Shown one piece after another: positions 1-13,984 of a DNA stretch of 64,000 nucleotides. The first letter of the stretch is position 1, and every line of letters starts with the position of its first letter. The stretch lies in NCBI GenBank assembly GCA_018389105.1, contig JACATO010000309.1:1178001-1242000 (forward strand). The letters are read 5' to 3'. A program made the position numbers and the translations under genes. The stretch is from Nautilus pompilius. Lineage: Eukaryota > Mollusca > Cephalopoda > Nautilida > Nautilidae. Under the pieces are notes generated by a model. That model had not been told where the DNA came from, did no database searches, and saw only the letters and a program-made list of their open reading frames with translations.

Positions 1-3000
1 CATGTAAACCATTGTTAACATGGGTAATGAGCAAGAGTTTTATGATTGAATAATTACATTCACTGAAGTTTTATAAATGAATAATAAATATCTCATGTAC
101 TCCTGTTCAAAGTGGCTAAGTTATGTTAATTTTTGCATTTAGAAAGCATGATTCAGTCAATTTTTATAATTGAGACTTTCATAGATTAAACCATTGCAGC
201 TGCAAATTTATTCGTAATATTAAAATTTTTATGCAACATGGGAATGTTTTGATGGCTACTTTACCCAAATGGCACAGAGATGACAATTGATGTTTGTACT
301 TGAAATATTTTTTGACACAACAGATTGAAAATGGAGAGGCTGGACAAAATCCATAATTTAAAGTTTTTTCTTGCAATTTTTGCAGTTCCATACTATTAAA
401 GCAATGAATATCTACAGGATTATCTAGAAAAGTTATCTTTTTCTCAGTTACTTATAAACAGTAAAGGAAGTTTAATAGAATAGTATTAATATACAACCTA
501 TTTACAGTTTTTTTGCATTTTTATTTGCATGTAAATATTTGTTGTAGAAGTACAATATTCCTTTCTATGCACATTTAACTTATTGACATCTTCCAGTCCA
601 TGTGTGAAAAGAGTGTTTAATATGTGACAACTGGCAGCTCTTACACTACCAACTCACTTATGCAACCAGGTGTTTGCATGCAATTTGTGAACAGCAATAT
701 TTGATTTTGATGGGTAATCATTATTTTAATTGTCACAATCATTTGTTGTTGATACATTTTTTTTTTTTTTATTAAATGACGCACTTTCCATTGCTTTTGG
801 AGCTCATAGGAATACCATCTGATATTAGTGAATCTCTGTGCTTATTTAATACCATGATCATAGTCTTGTGGAAAAAATTTCTTAGGCTAGAAAGAAAATC
901 ACCTCATCGATTAATCATTGAAAATAGTGTGTAGACTTAAATTTATTTAAGAATTTAAAAACTTAGTTTTATTTATCTATGAACATTATCTCTTAAATCT
1001 AAACAAAAAACAACCTAGATATAACTCATTGATTTAACTTTGGAGTTTGGTGCAACTTAGAATGATTTTTTTTTATTGTCCTCCATGACAAAAAAAATAT
1101 TATTTTGATTGTAGATGGATAATTACTGATTTTTAAAAAGTAGAAACAAAATAATATTTTTTTGTAGTAAACCAATCTATATATTAAAGTCTGACAAAAA
1201 AATATTAACAATTTTTGTGTAAGGTAAAAAATATATATAATCACTTAAGATTAGAATCAACAAGGATAGATAATGTTCATTTTAAAATTATTTTGTGTTC
1301 AAGAAGTCTTGTGTACATGATTTTAAAGAGTTGCAGAAACCTGATGTTAGGCTTATTTTATACCTCAAGTTAGATACTAGCACATACATTTACAGTTTTT
1401 ATAACTTATTTTAGTATATAATTCTTAAAACATTTTTTGTCACTTTTGATATTATATGTACACTTACAGCCTATACAGTAAAGTAACTTGAGATCACCAT
1501 TTATTTCACTGTAGCTGCATTATGTAAAAATTCTTTCTGTTTTAACAAATGTTTTCTCAAAGCAGGTGGGCTTTCAGTAAAGACATTTTTGATATACACA
1601 GTTAAAGCAACCTTCAAAGTTCTCATCATAAGTGTCCTTTATTACACTGTCTGACAATGCTTTCACAACTCATATGTAAGCCTAAAACCTAATTTTTGTA
1701 CTTAATTGTATAGTACTTTTATCATGACATGAGCTCATGTCTGCTGCAGGAGCTGTTGATTAAATGTCATGGCTTACACTTATTTTATATCCTGTTTGAA
1801 GTCTCTTTGTTTTTTGCAAAATTGGTTTTTCCCTTTTTCTTTTGGCATCCAGTTTAGGGAAATTTGCTTCTGCTCTGTTGTATCATACACCAGTCTCTAA
1901 CAGGGAGATAACCTTGATACTACACTCTTTCATCAATGTTGTCTGCTAGAGAGAATTACTTATCCTGTGCCCTGAGGGGCTTGGCATTCTGACTTCTGCA
2001 GTTACTCCTTAAGGACCACTTTTAGATTTTTCTTTGTTACCTTAATTAGTACAGACAGTTTTTTCTTTTTTTTAGTTTTATATTGTAGTGTTAGGAATTG
2101 GTTCATTTCAACTAATAAACGATTAAATGCTTTGTTACTTTCAGATGGACATAAAATTTCTTTGAGGGCGAAAATGTAGAGTAGATGCTCTCTTTAGATC
2201 AGTTGTCCCATTAAAAAAGATATGATTTACCTAGGCACTAAATTTCTAGGGATGCTTTTATTTTAATTTTCAGTTATTTTTATGTCTTTAAAATAAAAAG
2301 GATGTTGGCATAATTAATTGTTGCTTATAAAGAATCAAGTGCCTGTTTATGAAGTTCTTCTCCCCAGTCATTTATTATTTCATTTAATGAAATTACTCAT
2401 ATTACATAGAGAGAGAGAGAGTAGTGTACATTAATAAGACAGTCTTTTTTGTAATTTAAAAAAAAATTGCAATATATATCCAAGAACATCGGAAACAAAA
2501 AAGTTATCTTAATCTTTCATTTTGTTTTGTTTTTATTTTAATGCAGTTATTTTTTTACCATTATTTAGCATAAAAAGATAAAGTATTATTTTTAGAGCAT
2601 TTGGAGCTGTGCATTGAAACATGAAACAAGGAAAAGACTACGAAATAAATTACTATAGTTAATTCATCAAACTAAGAGTTAATTAAGGTTTTTTTTTTGT
2701 TTTCTTAGCTTTGCTGCAAAATATTCTAGTTAATATTTCATTAGTAGGTTTATCATGTCTTGTATTGTGCATGTACACACTTTTGCTTTTTCTGGCTGAA
2801 CGTGGTAATGGCAGTGTGGATTTTACTGAAGCTTGCATTTATGTTTGTGATGTTGCTGGCAGTATAATTTGAAATCTGAAGGTTTTTCTGGCAATTTGGG
2901 TTGTAACAAAAAACAGTTTTCTACCTAAATATTAGCAGCTGACTAAAAAAAAATGTTATTAATCTGAATTATGTTGTAATTAAAGTAGTCAAGTTGATGG

Positions 3001-6000
3001 TTTCAACATGTTTATAGAGAAACAATATAATCAACTATTGCTTGTTTGTATGCAGGCTCGCTCATGTTTCAAAACATTAAATTATTTATTATTACTTTCG
3101 TGCAGGTGATATCTATACCAAGGTGGCTGTCATTATGTGATAGGTTTTTTATCAAGCTGACAAGCAAGATTGTTATTCACAATCCAAGCATTTTATCATC
3201 TATAATTAAAGATATTCAGATTACATTAGATTGGTTTGCGTTAGTAACAACTTAAAAAAAGAAGAATGTGTATAGAATTATTAATCTGACTCTTGTTATA
3301 ATTTTTTAAGTTTAAAAAAACAAGTCTATAGAATCTGATTTTCTGTTTGAAAATAAAAGTTTAAAGGTTTCATTTAGAAAGATCTTTAAAATCTTGCTAA
3401 TCTATGAACTTCAAATGTCAACTTTCCATAATGCCACTCTGTCCAACCTGCATGGCAGGTGTAATTTAGCATTCATTCATTCAATTTTATTTATCTAGCT
3501 GGTTTCTTTACAGACCTTTGAGGCTTCCTTTTAAGTATTTTTATACATTTTGATTTTCAAAATTACACAAAAATGTTAATTTTTTAAAACTTTGTATTGA
3601 AAACAAATTTGCAAAAAAAAAAAATAAATAAATAAATGAAACAACTGAAAAGAAAACTAAGAACAATTAAGCCAAAAAAGTGTAAAATAAGTTCACAAAA
3701 ATATTTTCAAGAGACAAAAAAAAAGAAAGCAGCAGCAATTGAAATTTATAAACATGAAGGAAAACAAGTGAATTCTGAATTTTCTTCATGGATGGAATAA
3801 ATAAGGAAATCTGACAGTTATTGATTATAGGCCTGAGTTATTTTAACCAAAGGAAATGAAGTTTGCATGTTATTTGGATGCTACAACTTGATGTGTAAAC
3901 ATTGCATGATCTTAATTCAGAAGTTTCTTGAACCAAAGTTTTAAATGCTCAGAATTATATGTTGAATGGAAGGTGAAAAAAACTGACTTTAAAAGAGTGA
4001 ATTAAAAAGTGTTTAATAATGTGACCTGCTAGGAAAACTCCAGAAATAACTTTTTTGTCATTATTGAAAACTATATAGGTTTGAATATTTTTATTTGGTA
4101 GCAGGCAGAGGCTTTGTTTTGATAGGTTATCTGACAAGGTTTGCAATTACAACTACTGATAAGGAGAATAATATATCTGAAAATGAAATTAATATTTGGT
4201 ATTCTTAAGTATTTAGTTTTTGTTATTATTAAATAACTCTTTGAAACATTCTTTAATGTTGTTTTATGCTTCCTTTTTTAATTCTGGTTTTTCTATTTTC
4301 AATATTGTATTTTAATTATCATTGATTTTCTTTCTGTCCTTTGAATGGACTTAGCCAAGCCAAAAGCATAATTTCTACAATAACAAGGGGCTTTCTTCAG
4401 ACCATAAACCAGTACTTAGAGAGAATTGGTCATGTTTTGGTGTGGTCTGGATATAAGAAATTAATGTAAAGCTACTGTGTACCAACTTCACAAACTTTGT
4501 TAAGTATAATTTCATATACAAGACTTCTCTTTTAGTGTATCATTAGTGCAACCGATGTCGTCATGTTTTTAGTGATTTCCCAAGTTCCAGATTATTCCTT
4601 AGAAAAGCAAAAATATAAAATTAAAGGTATTCTGGAATTAAGGAAGAAAGTTATAGTTTAGACAAATTTAATTGATCAAAAGTATTATTATAGCAAATAT
4701 TTAAGAGGATATTTGCAGAATCTTTTTGGTAGTGATATTACTATGGTATTGAACATAGCCTAAAGATATTTTATATTATGAATGGGAATTGTAGAGTTAA
4801 GGTTACCATTAAGCTTGCAAGCTAACAGTTTTCACTTTTCACAATCATCCTGAAAATGTCTAGAGGAAAACTGCTGAATAATAATAAGTTTTAGGTGGTG
4901 TTTAAAATTATCTTCAATACATTTCAAACTCTGATAGTTAGTAAAGAATAAACAAGGGAGTGGCACATTTTTTACTAATATATGATAAGATTATGCTACA
5001 TTTTCTCTTTTCTTTTCCCCATCTTACATCTTAGAACATTCTGAATGCTATGGTGTTTGATCACTTGCTGTAAGATTGTATTTGTCATAGGTTAAATTAT
5101 GTAATTCTTTTTTATCAGTATGCAATGTATTTGCAAATTATTTATGCACAACATTTAGGAATATTCATACATTTTTTTAATATTTCATTAGTTTTATTTT
5201 GCTATATTTTTTGTTGGGCAAAAACTGTTTAAGAAATCCCTTAAAATAAAAAAATGCTTAAACATGCCATACATGTTAACCACCAGACTTATTGAATTGC
5301 CTTTTTTTTTTCTTATTTCTTTGCTTTAAATCATGAGTCATTGATGCATATCTTCTTTATTAACTAATAATTACAAGCAAGCTTCTGTAGTATGTTGCTA
5401 TGACATTTATCTCCTGTATGTCAATTCCATGCAATCAGATTTTGTTGTCCTCTGTCTTTCATCTGTAAGAGAATTGTTATTGTCACGTGTTTGGGAGAGA
5501 GATTGAGTTAAAATTTATTCTAACAGGCTTCCCCATCCCCCAGGTAAATAGCCAATAATATTTCATTAACCTTCTGTATACCATCTAGGGTATACTTGCA
5601 CTCTACTATTTTTTAAATTTTATTAGTTAGTATAGACTGAGCCTTAGGAGCTATGACACCCAACCTGGGATTAATAGCTTTTTGTAAAAACAATGTTTTG
5701 CATTACAAGTGTGTTGACTAAATATACAGCCAGTTCAATACAAATACTAATTTGTGCTCTGCTAGGATATAAGCAAGGGAAAAACTGACATGGTATACAG
5801 AATGCTAAAACTGTTAATAAACATCTTGATTTATTTCAAAACTAAAACATTTTTTGTAATAACATCTGTATTATTAATTTTAGGAAATAATAGCAATTGT
5901 ACACTTTTGATACTCTCAAAGATCAAGGAGACTATATTCAAATAAGTATTATGACTGTGTAGTATTGGCATAAATTATCACATTGCTTATTTTTCAGTAT

Positions 6001-9000
6001 TTACTAAGAGCAATAAAATCTTTTTTGGAAGTACTGAATAATTATTTCTTATGTGATTAGTAATTTTAACATTAAAATCAAATCATGAATAGTAGTGATA
6101 CTTGTTATACTTGCAGACTTGAATGTTTTGTAGATATTGAAAAAATTATACTTCATATTTTGGTTTAAAGTTTTTCTGATTTTTTTTTTTTTTTTCCATC
6201 TGGAAGCTTCTGTTATGTCTAGTAAGTGTACATGTATGCAGCTGATAGTGAAAAGGTCAGTATATATACTGTAGCTCCTTTTATGCTTTAAAGGGTTTCT
6301 CAGCTGGATCTGTATACTGAAAGTAGTAAATGCGACCAATAATAAATAGTTAATGTATCATTTATCAACAGATAATGTAAGTACACAGGACTTGGGGAGG
6401 AGTTATTAGACAGTTACTGCATGTTATTTACTAAGCAATACAAAGATAATTTAAGCTCCTTGGTGTTTTCCTGTAGATCGTATTGTCTGTGGATGTTGCA
6501 GCTGTCTGCTAAAACATTCTTAGTCATATGCCATTAAAAAATGTCCTAGAATATTTTTTTTACTTACTGTACAAGTTATATAGTGCAGATTGGATGATAC
6601 CTAAATCTGACTACTATAGATTTGATTACTAATAATAAAACATGCAGTAGTATGATGAGCCTCACTTAATCCCTGGCTGGTACAGACTATTTGAATTAAT
6701 AGTGAATCTTGCTAGAATAATGTACAAACCTGTACATCGAAGAATGGATTAAGATTCAATTTGGAAATTGATATGGTTTGCTAAAACAATAAATTTGACT
6801 GAAAATAATATAAAATATTATTTAAAAAAAAAAACAAGCATGAATTTGATTATCATTTTCAAAGATGATTTTTATCATAGCCAGATAATTGCTGTCATTA
6901 ATATCTGAGATTGATACATTCTCCATGAAACAAAGCACAAGAAAACTAGTGTAAATAAATAAAATAATGCAAAATTAGAACTTCCTGATTAATTTAGTCT
7001 ATCTTTGTGTCAATTTTAAAATATTACTCTACTAATTTACATGAGTGACTTAATAAAGATATATATCAGAGGGTTGACTAATTATCAAACAAACCTATTT
7101 TTATATGATTACAGTGAGTATGGAGAATGAAAAATGAGGTAGTAGTTTTAATGGAATAATCTCCAATTTAGATAATTTTTGATGGTTGAATTCAAAATGT
7201 AGGTAATTATTTGCTCAAATAAATGCAGTATCTCTTTTTCATTTACATTTCTAGGGATAAATTTTGCAGTTTCTCTGTAAACTGCAATCGAACGAGTTAA
7301 AACAAAAATTCTAAAAAAATGTATAACAATCAGAATAGAAATACTTAACACTTTAAATGTAAAAATAAGATGACTTATTCTTTTAAAATATAATTTAAAT
7401 TTTCTCTTGTATATCTAGGTTGTTATTTTTTTTCCAAAGTTTGGTATCATTTGAAATATTGTAAATTGGTTCTTTTTCTTCCATAACCAGTCTTTATAGT
7501 AACCCTCATTTCAAGCACTAACTGGCACAAGTATTTTATTTTTAATACATGCTTTTATCCATAAAACTTATTTATTCAAACTCTTGAGTTTTTTCCATGG
7601 TTGACACGAGGGATTAACTCTTGAGACCCAAATTAACTATCACTAGTACATGAAAACAAACAAAACAAAATTCATATTTACTAAATTAATTGTAATTTTA
7701 TATTATGATTGTTATTAGGCTCTTACATTTTATTTTCAAATGCCATTGCTTACAAAAGGGATTTGTTATTGCAAACAGTAAGTAATACAGATAAATATAA
7801 CCAATTTATAGCCAGCTGGGCTTACACTATCACTTGTGCTACATTCTAATCTAGTGATCAGCTAAAGGTAAAACAAATGACAGCTGTTTGGAGATACCAC
7901 ATGGATTTAACAAAAATAAGAGAAATTGGCAGCAAAAGAAGAAAAACAAACTTGCTATGGGTTTTGCCTTATGGCACAGTCTTAAATATTCATGTTCCAT
8001 TGAATATCAGTTTCATAGATTTTATTGGTATGCTGACACTACATTTGCTTTGTTCCCTTTAGTTTCTGTTACTAATGACTTTATAATAGCTTAAAACTCA
8101 GCTTGTCAGTTTACAGTTTTATTATGGTAATTGAGAACAATGGGAAACTTTTCTTGAAATCCTTTGTAGTCATTGATAATTTTCTAAGTATGTTTATCAT
8201 AAACCAAAATTCATAGGCTTAGATAGTTTTGTCTCATTTTCACATAAATCTAGTTTGGCTTTATTTTGCTACTTACAGCTATGCAATTTTCTGTTCTTTA
8301 ATTTTAATAAATAAATAAATGTTCTTCATTTCTAACATTTTACAACATTGATTTTTCAAAAATGTTTAAAAACTTTCAAAACTATTTACCTAAACTGACT
8401 TAAAAAACAGCCCACCTTTCTTAAGGTTTCAATCTTACCTGTTAAGAAAGCTTTTATTAAGCTTTGTTCTACACTTCTTTTTTTTTTTAAACTTAATTTT
8501 ATTTTCAGCTTGGACATTAAGAATGAATGACTCACCTTTCTTAACTTCATAACATTGTGTAGTGGGATGATGAATTAAGTTTACTTTTAATTACATGTTA
8601 CTTTTAGAAGTCACTGGATTAGTTTTAAGTTCTTCATGACATCTTTATCTGTTGTTTCTTAAATTCTAAATTGTATAATAAAGGTCACTGGAAATTGTTT
8701 TCTCATAGTTATGACATCATACACTTAACCTATGAGGTTATTACTCACTGTACCTGCATTATTTAATTATTGAAACTGCCAGATTAACACATTGATAATT
8801 GCTTTATGCCGTGGGAAATATCAGCAGCATCCAGCTTTGGTCATATAGAACACTGCTCAAGATCAGCAGTCTTTAATCATTTTTGACACATGCTTAATTT
8901 TTAACCAATTTAAATCCTGTGGAACACTAAAGTTTTTGTTGTTGTTTTAATTCAAATAAAAGACAACATTAGAACATTTAAAAAAAATTTTTTTGAGCTT

Positions 9001-9331
9001 AGTCACAAAACTTTGTTATCAAAACAAACATGACAGACAACTAACTGCATGATGGATTAGCTCAATACTCAGACCATCAGCTTGAGCATGTTAGAAAACT
9101 AATAAATGGAAAAAAAAAAAAAACAACCTTTGCCTCAAGTGTTTACATTTTAATAAGCTATTATAAGCTTTTCATGAAAAATTAAAGGACAAGAATAATT
9201 ATAATTATTGTATCAGGAGATTCTTCAAAGCTGCAGTTTATGAATATTTATGAACATTTCATTCTTAAATGAGTTAGTTCCCAAAATGAATTTTGTTTGA
9301 AATCACTAAAAGTTTATGAAAATGGTATATA
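1..9331. other. Non-coding AT-rich sequence, no gene recognised
   Basis: All open frames here are short (under 100 codons), low-complexity or rich in F, I, L and N, and none resembles a known protein. Contents that can be named: a (GA)n run at 2408-2421, an AAAT run at 3621-3637, T-tracts (for example 758-771, 6179-6195), and one half of a dispersed repeat pair at about 5625-5791. Whether this is intergenic or the 5' intron of the C7orf25 homolog cannot be decided from sequence alone. Confidence 0.6.
5625..5791 (+). repeat. Dispersed repeat copy 1 (pair with 56548-56676)
   Basis: The segment 5694-5791 aligns by eye over about 95 bases with 56581-56676. Both share TTTTGCATTA, then TTGACT, AATATACAGCCAGTTC, AATACTA, GTGCT and finally ATAAG, AAGG and AAAAACTG in the same order and spacing. 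The similarity probably extends left through AGTAT, GAGCC and CCAACC. No coding capacity, tRNA-like head or terminal inverted repeat was found, so the family is unassigned. The two copies are in the same orientation, about 51 kb apart. Confidence 0.6.
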
Positions 9332-9815
9332 CAGGGTATTACAAAAAGATTACACATTTTTTCTATAGCCTATTAAACAGACATATTACTAGATAGAATT
9401 TTTACATTCTACTCTACAAAAGGTATGGAAAGACATTGCAGTATACTCCACATCAGTAATATACAGCAGCACATTTTCACAGGAATAGCTGTTGAAGCAT
9501 AAAAAAATTATTGGATGGTAACTTGTTTTGTGGAATACATCTTGGCCTTCAATACCCCTCCCCAAAAAAAGATTTGGTGAAAGTAGTGGTAGCTATTCGA
9601 CTGGTTTGTGTTGTTCCATAGCTTTCCAAGGAAAATGGTTATCCATAAATGCTTGTACATTCTTGCTACATACTAAAACTGTGGCATCAGAAGTATGTTG
9701 TGTTACACAGTATTATCATCTATGAGCTTTTGAATAAAATAATCTTAATATTGAGGAGCAAAATGCTTTGTATAGTTGTGTCTAAAAGTGTTTATAAATC
9801 ATTTTGGACACCATG
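9332..9815. mobile_element. Short mariner-like (Tc1/IS630 type) DNA element with TA duplication
   Basis: The left end, starting CAGGGTATTACAAAAAGATT just after TA at 9330-9331, is an imperfect inverted match of the right end. The right end reads CATTTTGGACACCATG and is followed by TA at 9816-9817; its reverse complement is CATGGTGTCCAAAATG. Such CAGGGTGT-C-CAAAA termini next to a TA dinucleotide are typical of Tc1/mariner elements. The 484-base body has no recognisable transposase: two short open frames overlap in it and neither shows DDE motifs. It is best read as a non-autonomous or internally deleted copy. The inverted repeats have several mismatches, so confidence is moderate. Confidence 0.5.
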
Positions 9816-11793
9816 TATAATGTTGCTACCTACACATTTTATCTGTTAATCAACTTAACAACTATTTCTAAATGAGTTGGTGTGGGGAAATGGAAAGAGA
9901 ATGTATTTGCTAACTGGCTATTATTAAGTAAACTCCTTACTACTACATGGAGCTTGATAAATAATCATTGTAAATATGTGTTCTGCAAATATGCTATATC
10001 CAGAACTACTCAAACAGTATAGTCCTTGGCCTTTGCTATATGAAGTCAGTGAAAGGCAATTTAGTTAATTGCTTACTGAAAGACTAAGTTATATTAAACA
10101 AATCCCTTGTCTGTAATATGTACATGTAAGTATTTTATGGTGGTGATCCATTAGATATAAGTTCTGCTAGAATTAATATTAGCAGGAAAAATCATGGAAA
10201 GTGGAAAGATTTAACAACAAAATATAATTATACAACCAGTGTGTTTACTTGGAGGTGGCTGCATTAATCGATGTGGTTGTCCAGTTACCCACAAGTTCCT
10301 GGTGCTCTTCACAGCATTATACCTTCTCACCACTCTTGTCACATCTACTAAGCCCTAGCATGCATGACCAAAATTACTTCACATAAAACTGATTTTTAAA
10401 AAAATTTTTTAAAATCCTTTTTTGGAGTATACCAGTTAATTTGCAAAATGCTGCTGGTTATTCTTTCAAAGGAACATGGACTTAAAAACATTGAACAAGA
10501 AGTCTCTTACATTTAATATGAAAGATAGTAAATGATGTAAAGGTGATCTTTTGTTTTTGTCAATCATTAAAGATGAAGTGAAGATGGCTTTTTGTTTAGT
10601 GTGGTTTACTTCATAATAAAAAGAAATTTCTTGAATGGATTTACCACCAACATTATTAATTTCAATACTTTTCAACTCCACAACTCTCTTGTTAAGAGCA
10701 CAATCAACTGTATATGCATCATAGCTGTATGTTATAATGAATTTTAAGTACAAAAATTGTTATCTCTGCAAATGTATTTCTCACATGCAGTTTATAGCTG
10801 GCTACTGGTGATATGAGCTCTGAAACCAACCCATAAATCATTGTAAGATGTTATTTTATCTTGAGTTAATGATCATATGAAAGAAATGGGATGAGATGAA
10901 GAAAAGAGATCATGAATATATAGTAAATACTAAAGTATCTATATATACTTAAGAAATCTGCCCCATTTCATATCAGGTGTTACAGTAGATTTGTAGTAAA
11001 TGGGCACAGAGTGGACTGATTTCTAAGCTAATTTGCTTAGTGGCATGAAAACTTTGAATGTGTATCAAGGCATGATGGAAAGTACTGTAATTAGGAGTGT
11101 TTAACTTGTGTGGCAGTGAAGAAACAATAGATCATTTCTTGGTAGAATACCCTCACTAAAATATACATAAGATTCCTCATGTCTTGTATTTTTTGCTTGC
11201 ACAGTGAAATGTTTTGGATGGCTGAGTTCCTGTCAGTGATTGAGGTATGTCCATAAGCCAAGTGCTAGGATGAGGGGCTATAAAGATGATATATGTAAGA
11301 ATTACACAGCTAGAGTTTGCACTGTGATCATTAAAAGGATGATATGTTAAAATAGCAGGAATGATTTTCTTCTAGATAAATAATTGATCATTTCCTGTAT
11401 AAATATTTTTTACATGGTTGTACACCTTTTAACTATGTTTACATTTTGTAAAAGCTAAATGCAGCTACAGTTGTAGAAAAATTTTAATCTGATTACTACA
11501 GAAATCAAAGTCAAATAACTATTCTTTGGAATAGGATGAAAACATTTTGCAAGTGGGGTCGTCCAGGAAATAGTTATTTTAAATGTAAGCATAGTACTTG
11601 CATTAAAATGTTTTAACAATTTTTAACTGCTTGAATGCTAGCACACCTATTTACAGCATGAAACAGTGAAATACCTATAAGGTTGTCATTAATTTTCAGG
11701 TTGTATTAATATTACAAAGTAGATTTAAAAAAAAAATTAAATTGAAGATACTCAGTTGATTTTGTCATGCTGAATCAATTTTCATGGTACCAA

Positions 11794-11864
11794 ACATATT
11801 CAAAGAAACCTGGCTGGATACCTTATGACAGTGCTGCTTTAGCTGGATTTTATTGGAACAGCCC
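11794..11864. repeat. Probable diverged copy of the GTTCAAATGAAAC palindromic MITE
   Basis: The left arm ATTCAAAGAAACCTGGCTG and the right arm AGCTGGATTTTATTGGAACAG are imperfect reverse complements of each other. They resemble the arms of the better-preserved copies at 26105, 39086 and 53470. Divergence is substantial, so this is a tentative member. Confidence 0.35.
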
Positions 11865-13935
11865 CATTGTTTCTAATTGTTTTTTTTTCTGTGCATATAG
11901 TGTTAGTTTCTCTGACAGTGTGCCCCCAGAGGAATAGATTTGCTAAAACTTCCTATGACATACATTCACTTTGGCTGCTATATTGCAAATGCTGATGATG
12001 CTTGAAATCTGATTCTGCTGGTACATAAAAGTTGATTGATGCAGTGATAAGATAGCTGCCAATCAGTCATATCGTAGAGCTGTTCCAAGAGTGAAGTGTC
12101 TATGAGAAGTGTGCTGGTCACTATGGAACTGTGTTTCTTTTTTGCAAGAAGTAATGCAACTCCTCTCCACATTGGAACTCAAAATTCTCTTTAAAATAAA
12201 CATGATAATGAAACTGGATCCACCATCTACAGTGATTAAAAGTAGAAATAGGTAGTTAAGCCAGTTATTAATAGATGTGATTGTGGTTTATCTTAATTAA
12301 ATTTCTGTTTAAAGGAAATGTTACTTTTATCAGTATGTCCCTGGATTTTTTTAATATTAAAAAAAACAAAAAAAATGCGCTTGCTGCTCCTCTTCAGTGT
12401 TTTGTTTGAAATTATCTAATGGGCACACACAACATACTATTTTATCTTACTCCCTATATGTGATAGCTTTTGGTAAACAAGATGTAGGTTAATGATCATT
12501 AGGCAATAACTGTTAGTATAAATTTACTAAAAGAGTGTTTTAAGAGAAAGTTTTGAATAGTAGGTACCATATTTATTTATTGTAGCATACAGGTATGACT
12601 ATTGATGAACTTTCATTGCAGACTTGTCTCTTCCCAGTCTATAGCTAGTATTGACTAGTTGGTTGTTGCTTCTAGTTAATCCTCACCACTGTGATATCTC
12701 TTCCATCATTTATTGATCATATCAATGGTAAATTATCTTTGGCACACTCGTATGCTTGGTTCATCCTCGTGGGCAAAAAAATCTATGAATAAAGCGTTAT
12801 CTAATTAATTTCATTTGTAATACAACTTTAATAAATTGTTTGACTTGCAAAAGAGTTAATAGATGGTTATTTTGTTATTGCTTGATATTAATAGCATGGA
12901 TAATACTAGCCAGCATAAATCTTGGAATTCATCTTTAAATTCAAAGAACAAGAGAGAAAGTATGAACCATTTATTAGGTTGAGTTATTTTAGTTAATAGA
13001 TAGCTGTATGTAAGATTAATGACTTTTTAAATTACAGAACACAATGTATGTTCTTTCTAGACTATATGTAAACTATATAAATCATGTAGTAATGTATGTA
13101 CCACTATCACCATATCATTTTACCTCTGTAATTGGCTAGACACTGGTACCATTGATTTATATTTTGAGAACAATGAACATTTAGATATTCTCCACAGCTA
13201 TTTTAATGTCACAAATTTTGCACAACTTTCTACTTATGTCAGCCTTAAAATGTTATTAATTGTCTAACAAACATGTGAGATAAACTATGGCTTCCAACAA
13301 GAGCTCCACTGTAACAAAAAAGAATCAGATATAGGAAATGAAGGTAGATGCTAAAGAATAAGAAAAATAATGAGTATTCCTCATCTATACATAATAAAAT
13401 TGCAGCATATTCTGATTATTTATTTTATCTTGCACTGATATCAGTTTTTTTACAGTTAAAATTTAGGTTATAATTTGCCTTTTTAATCTTTTTTTCACTG
13501 AGGAGAGCAACCTAAAGATGTATTAAGAAAGAAATTAATAATTATATATAAATAAAAATACCAAAACAGCAGTGTAAAACAATTGTAAAACCAGTGAATA
13601 AATAGAATATAATGAATTATACCTTAGTTCATCTTCAACTAAATAAGACTCAGCTGTGGCACAAAAAATATGGAAAATAGTGCCTAGTTTGTGTAGAAAA
13701 AGAAAACAGTGAAAATACAAATTTAAAGAAAAAGATAAAGGGATGGAAGTTTATTTTCATTCTAAAAAGGATATTTGATGATAGAGATTCTTGGATTTGA
13801 AGTTTGACATCTAAACAAGGTATGGCTAGTATATTGATATCGTCCTTTGATTATAATTTAAGAGATGTAATTCAGAAGAGCCAAATTTTCTCTGGGGCAC
13901 AGATGTGACACAAACCTCTTATGGATACACCAGAT

Positions 13936-13984
13936 GATCTTTCCAACGTTGGTGGCCTGACATGACCAACATTGGAGAAAGATC
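13936..13984. other. Compact inverted repeat / hairpin
   Basis: GATCTTTCCAACGTTGGT on the left pairs with ACCAACATTGGAGAAAGATC on the right around a loop of about 11 bases, with one G-T type mismatch and a two-base bulge. The arms are far more complementary than expected by chance in AT-rich DNA, and their composition is less AT-rich than the surroundings. It could be a tiny palindromic transposon remnant or a structured RNA element. Nothing identifies which. Confidence 0.45.

Noticed and set aside
7134..7153. TGAGGTAGTAGTTTTAATGG resembles the let-7 5' end
   Set aside because: Only the first eleven bases agree with let-7, and no complementary arm is found within 100 bases, so no let-7 hairpin can form.
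9055..9110. tRNA-like GGATTAGCTCAATACTCAGACC
   Set aside because: It has an A-box-like look, but no B-box (GTTCGANNC) follows at the needed spacing and no acceptor stem forms.
10466..10753. 95-codon minus-strand frame
   Set aside because: No family resemblance, no splice signals of note, and composition typical of chance frames in this AT-rich DNA.
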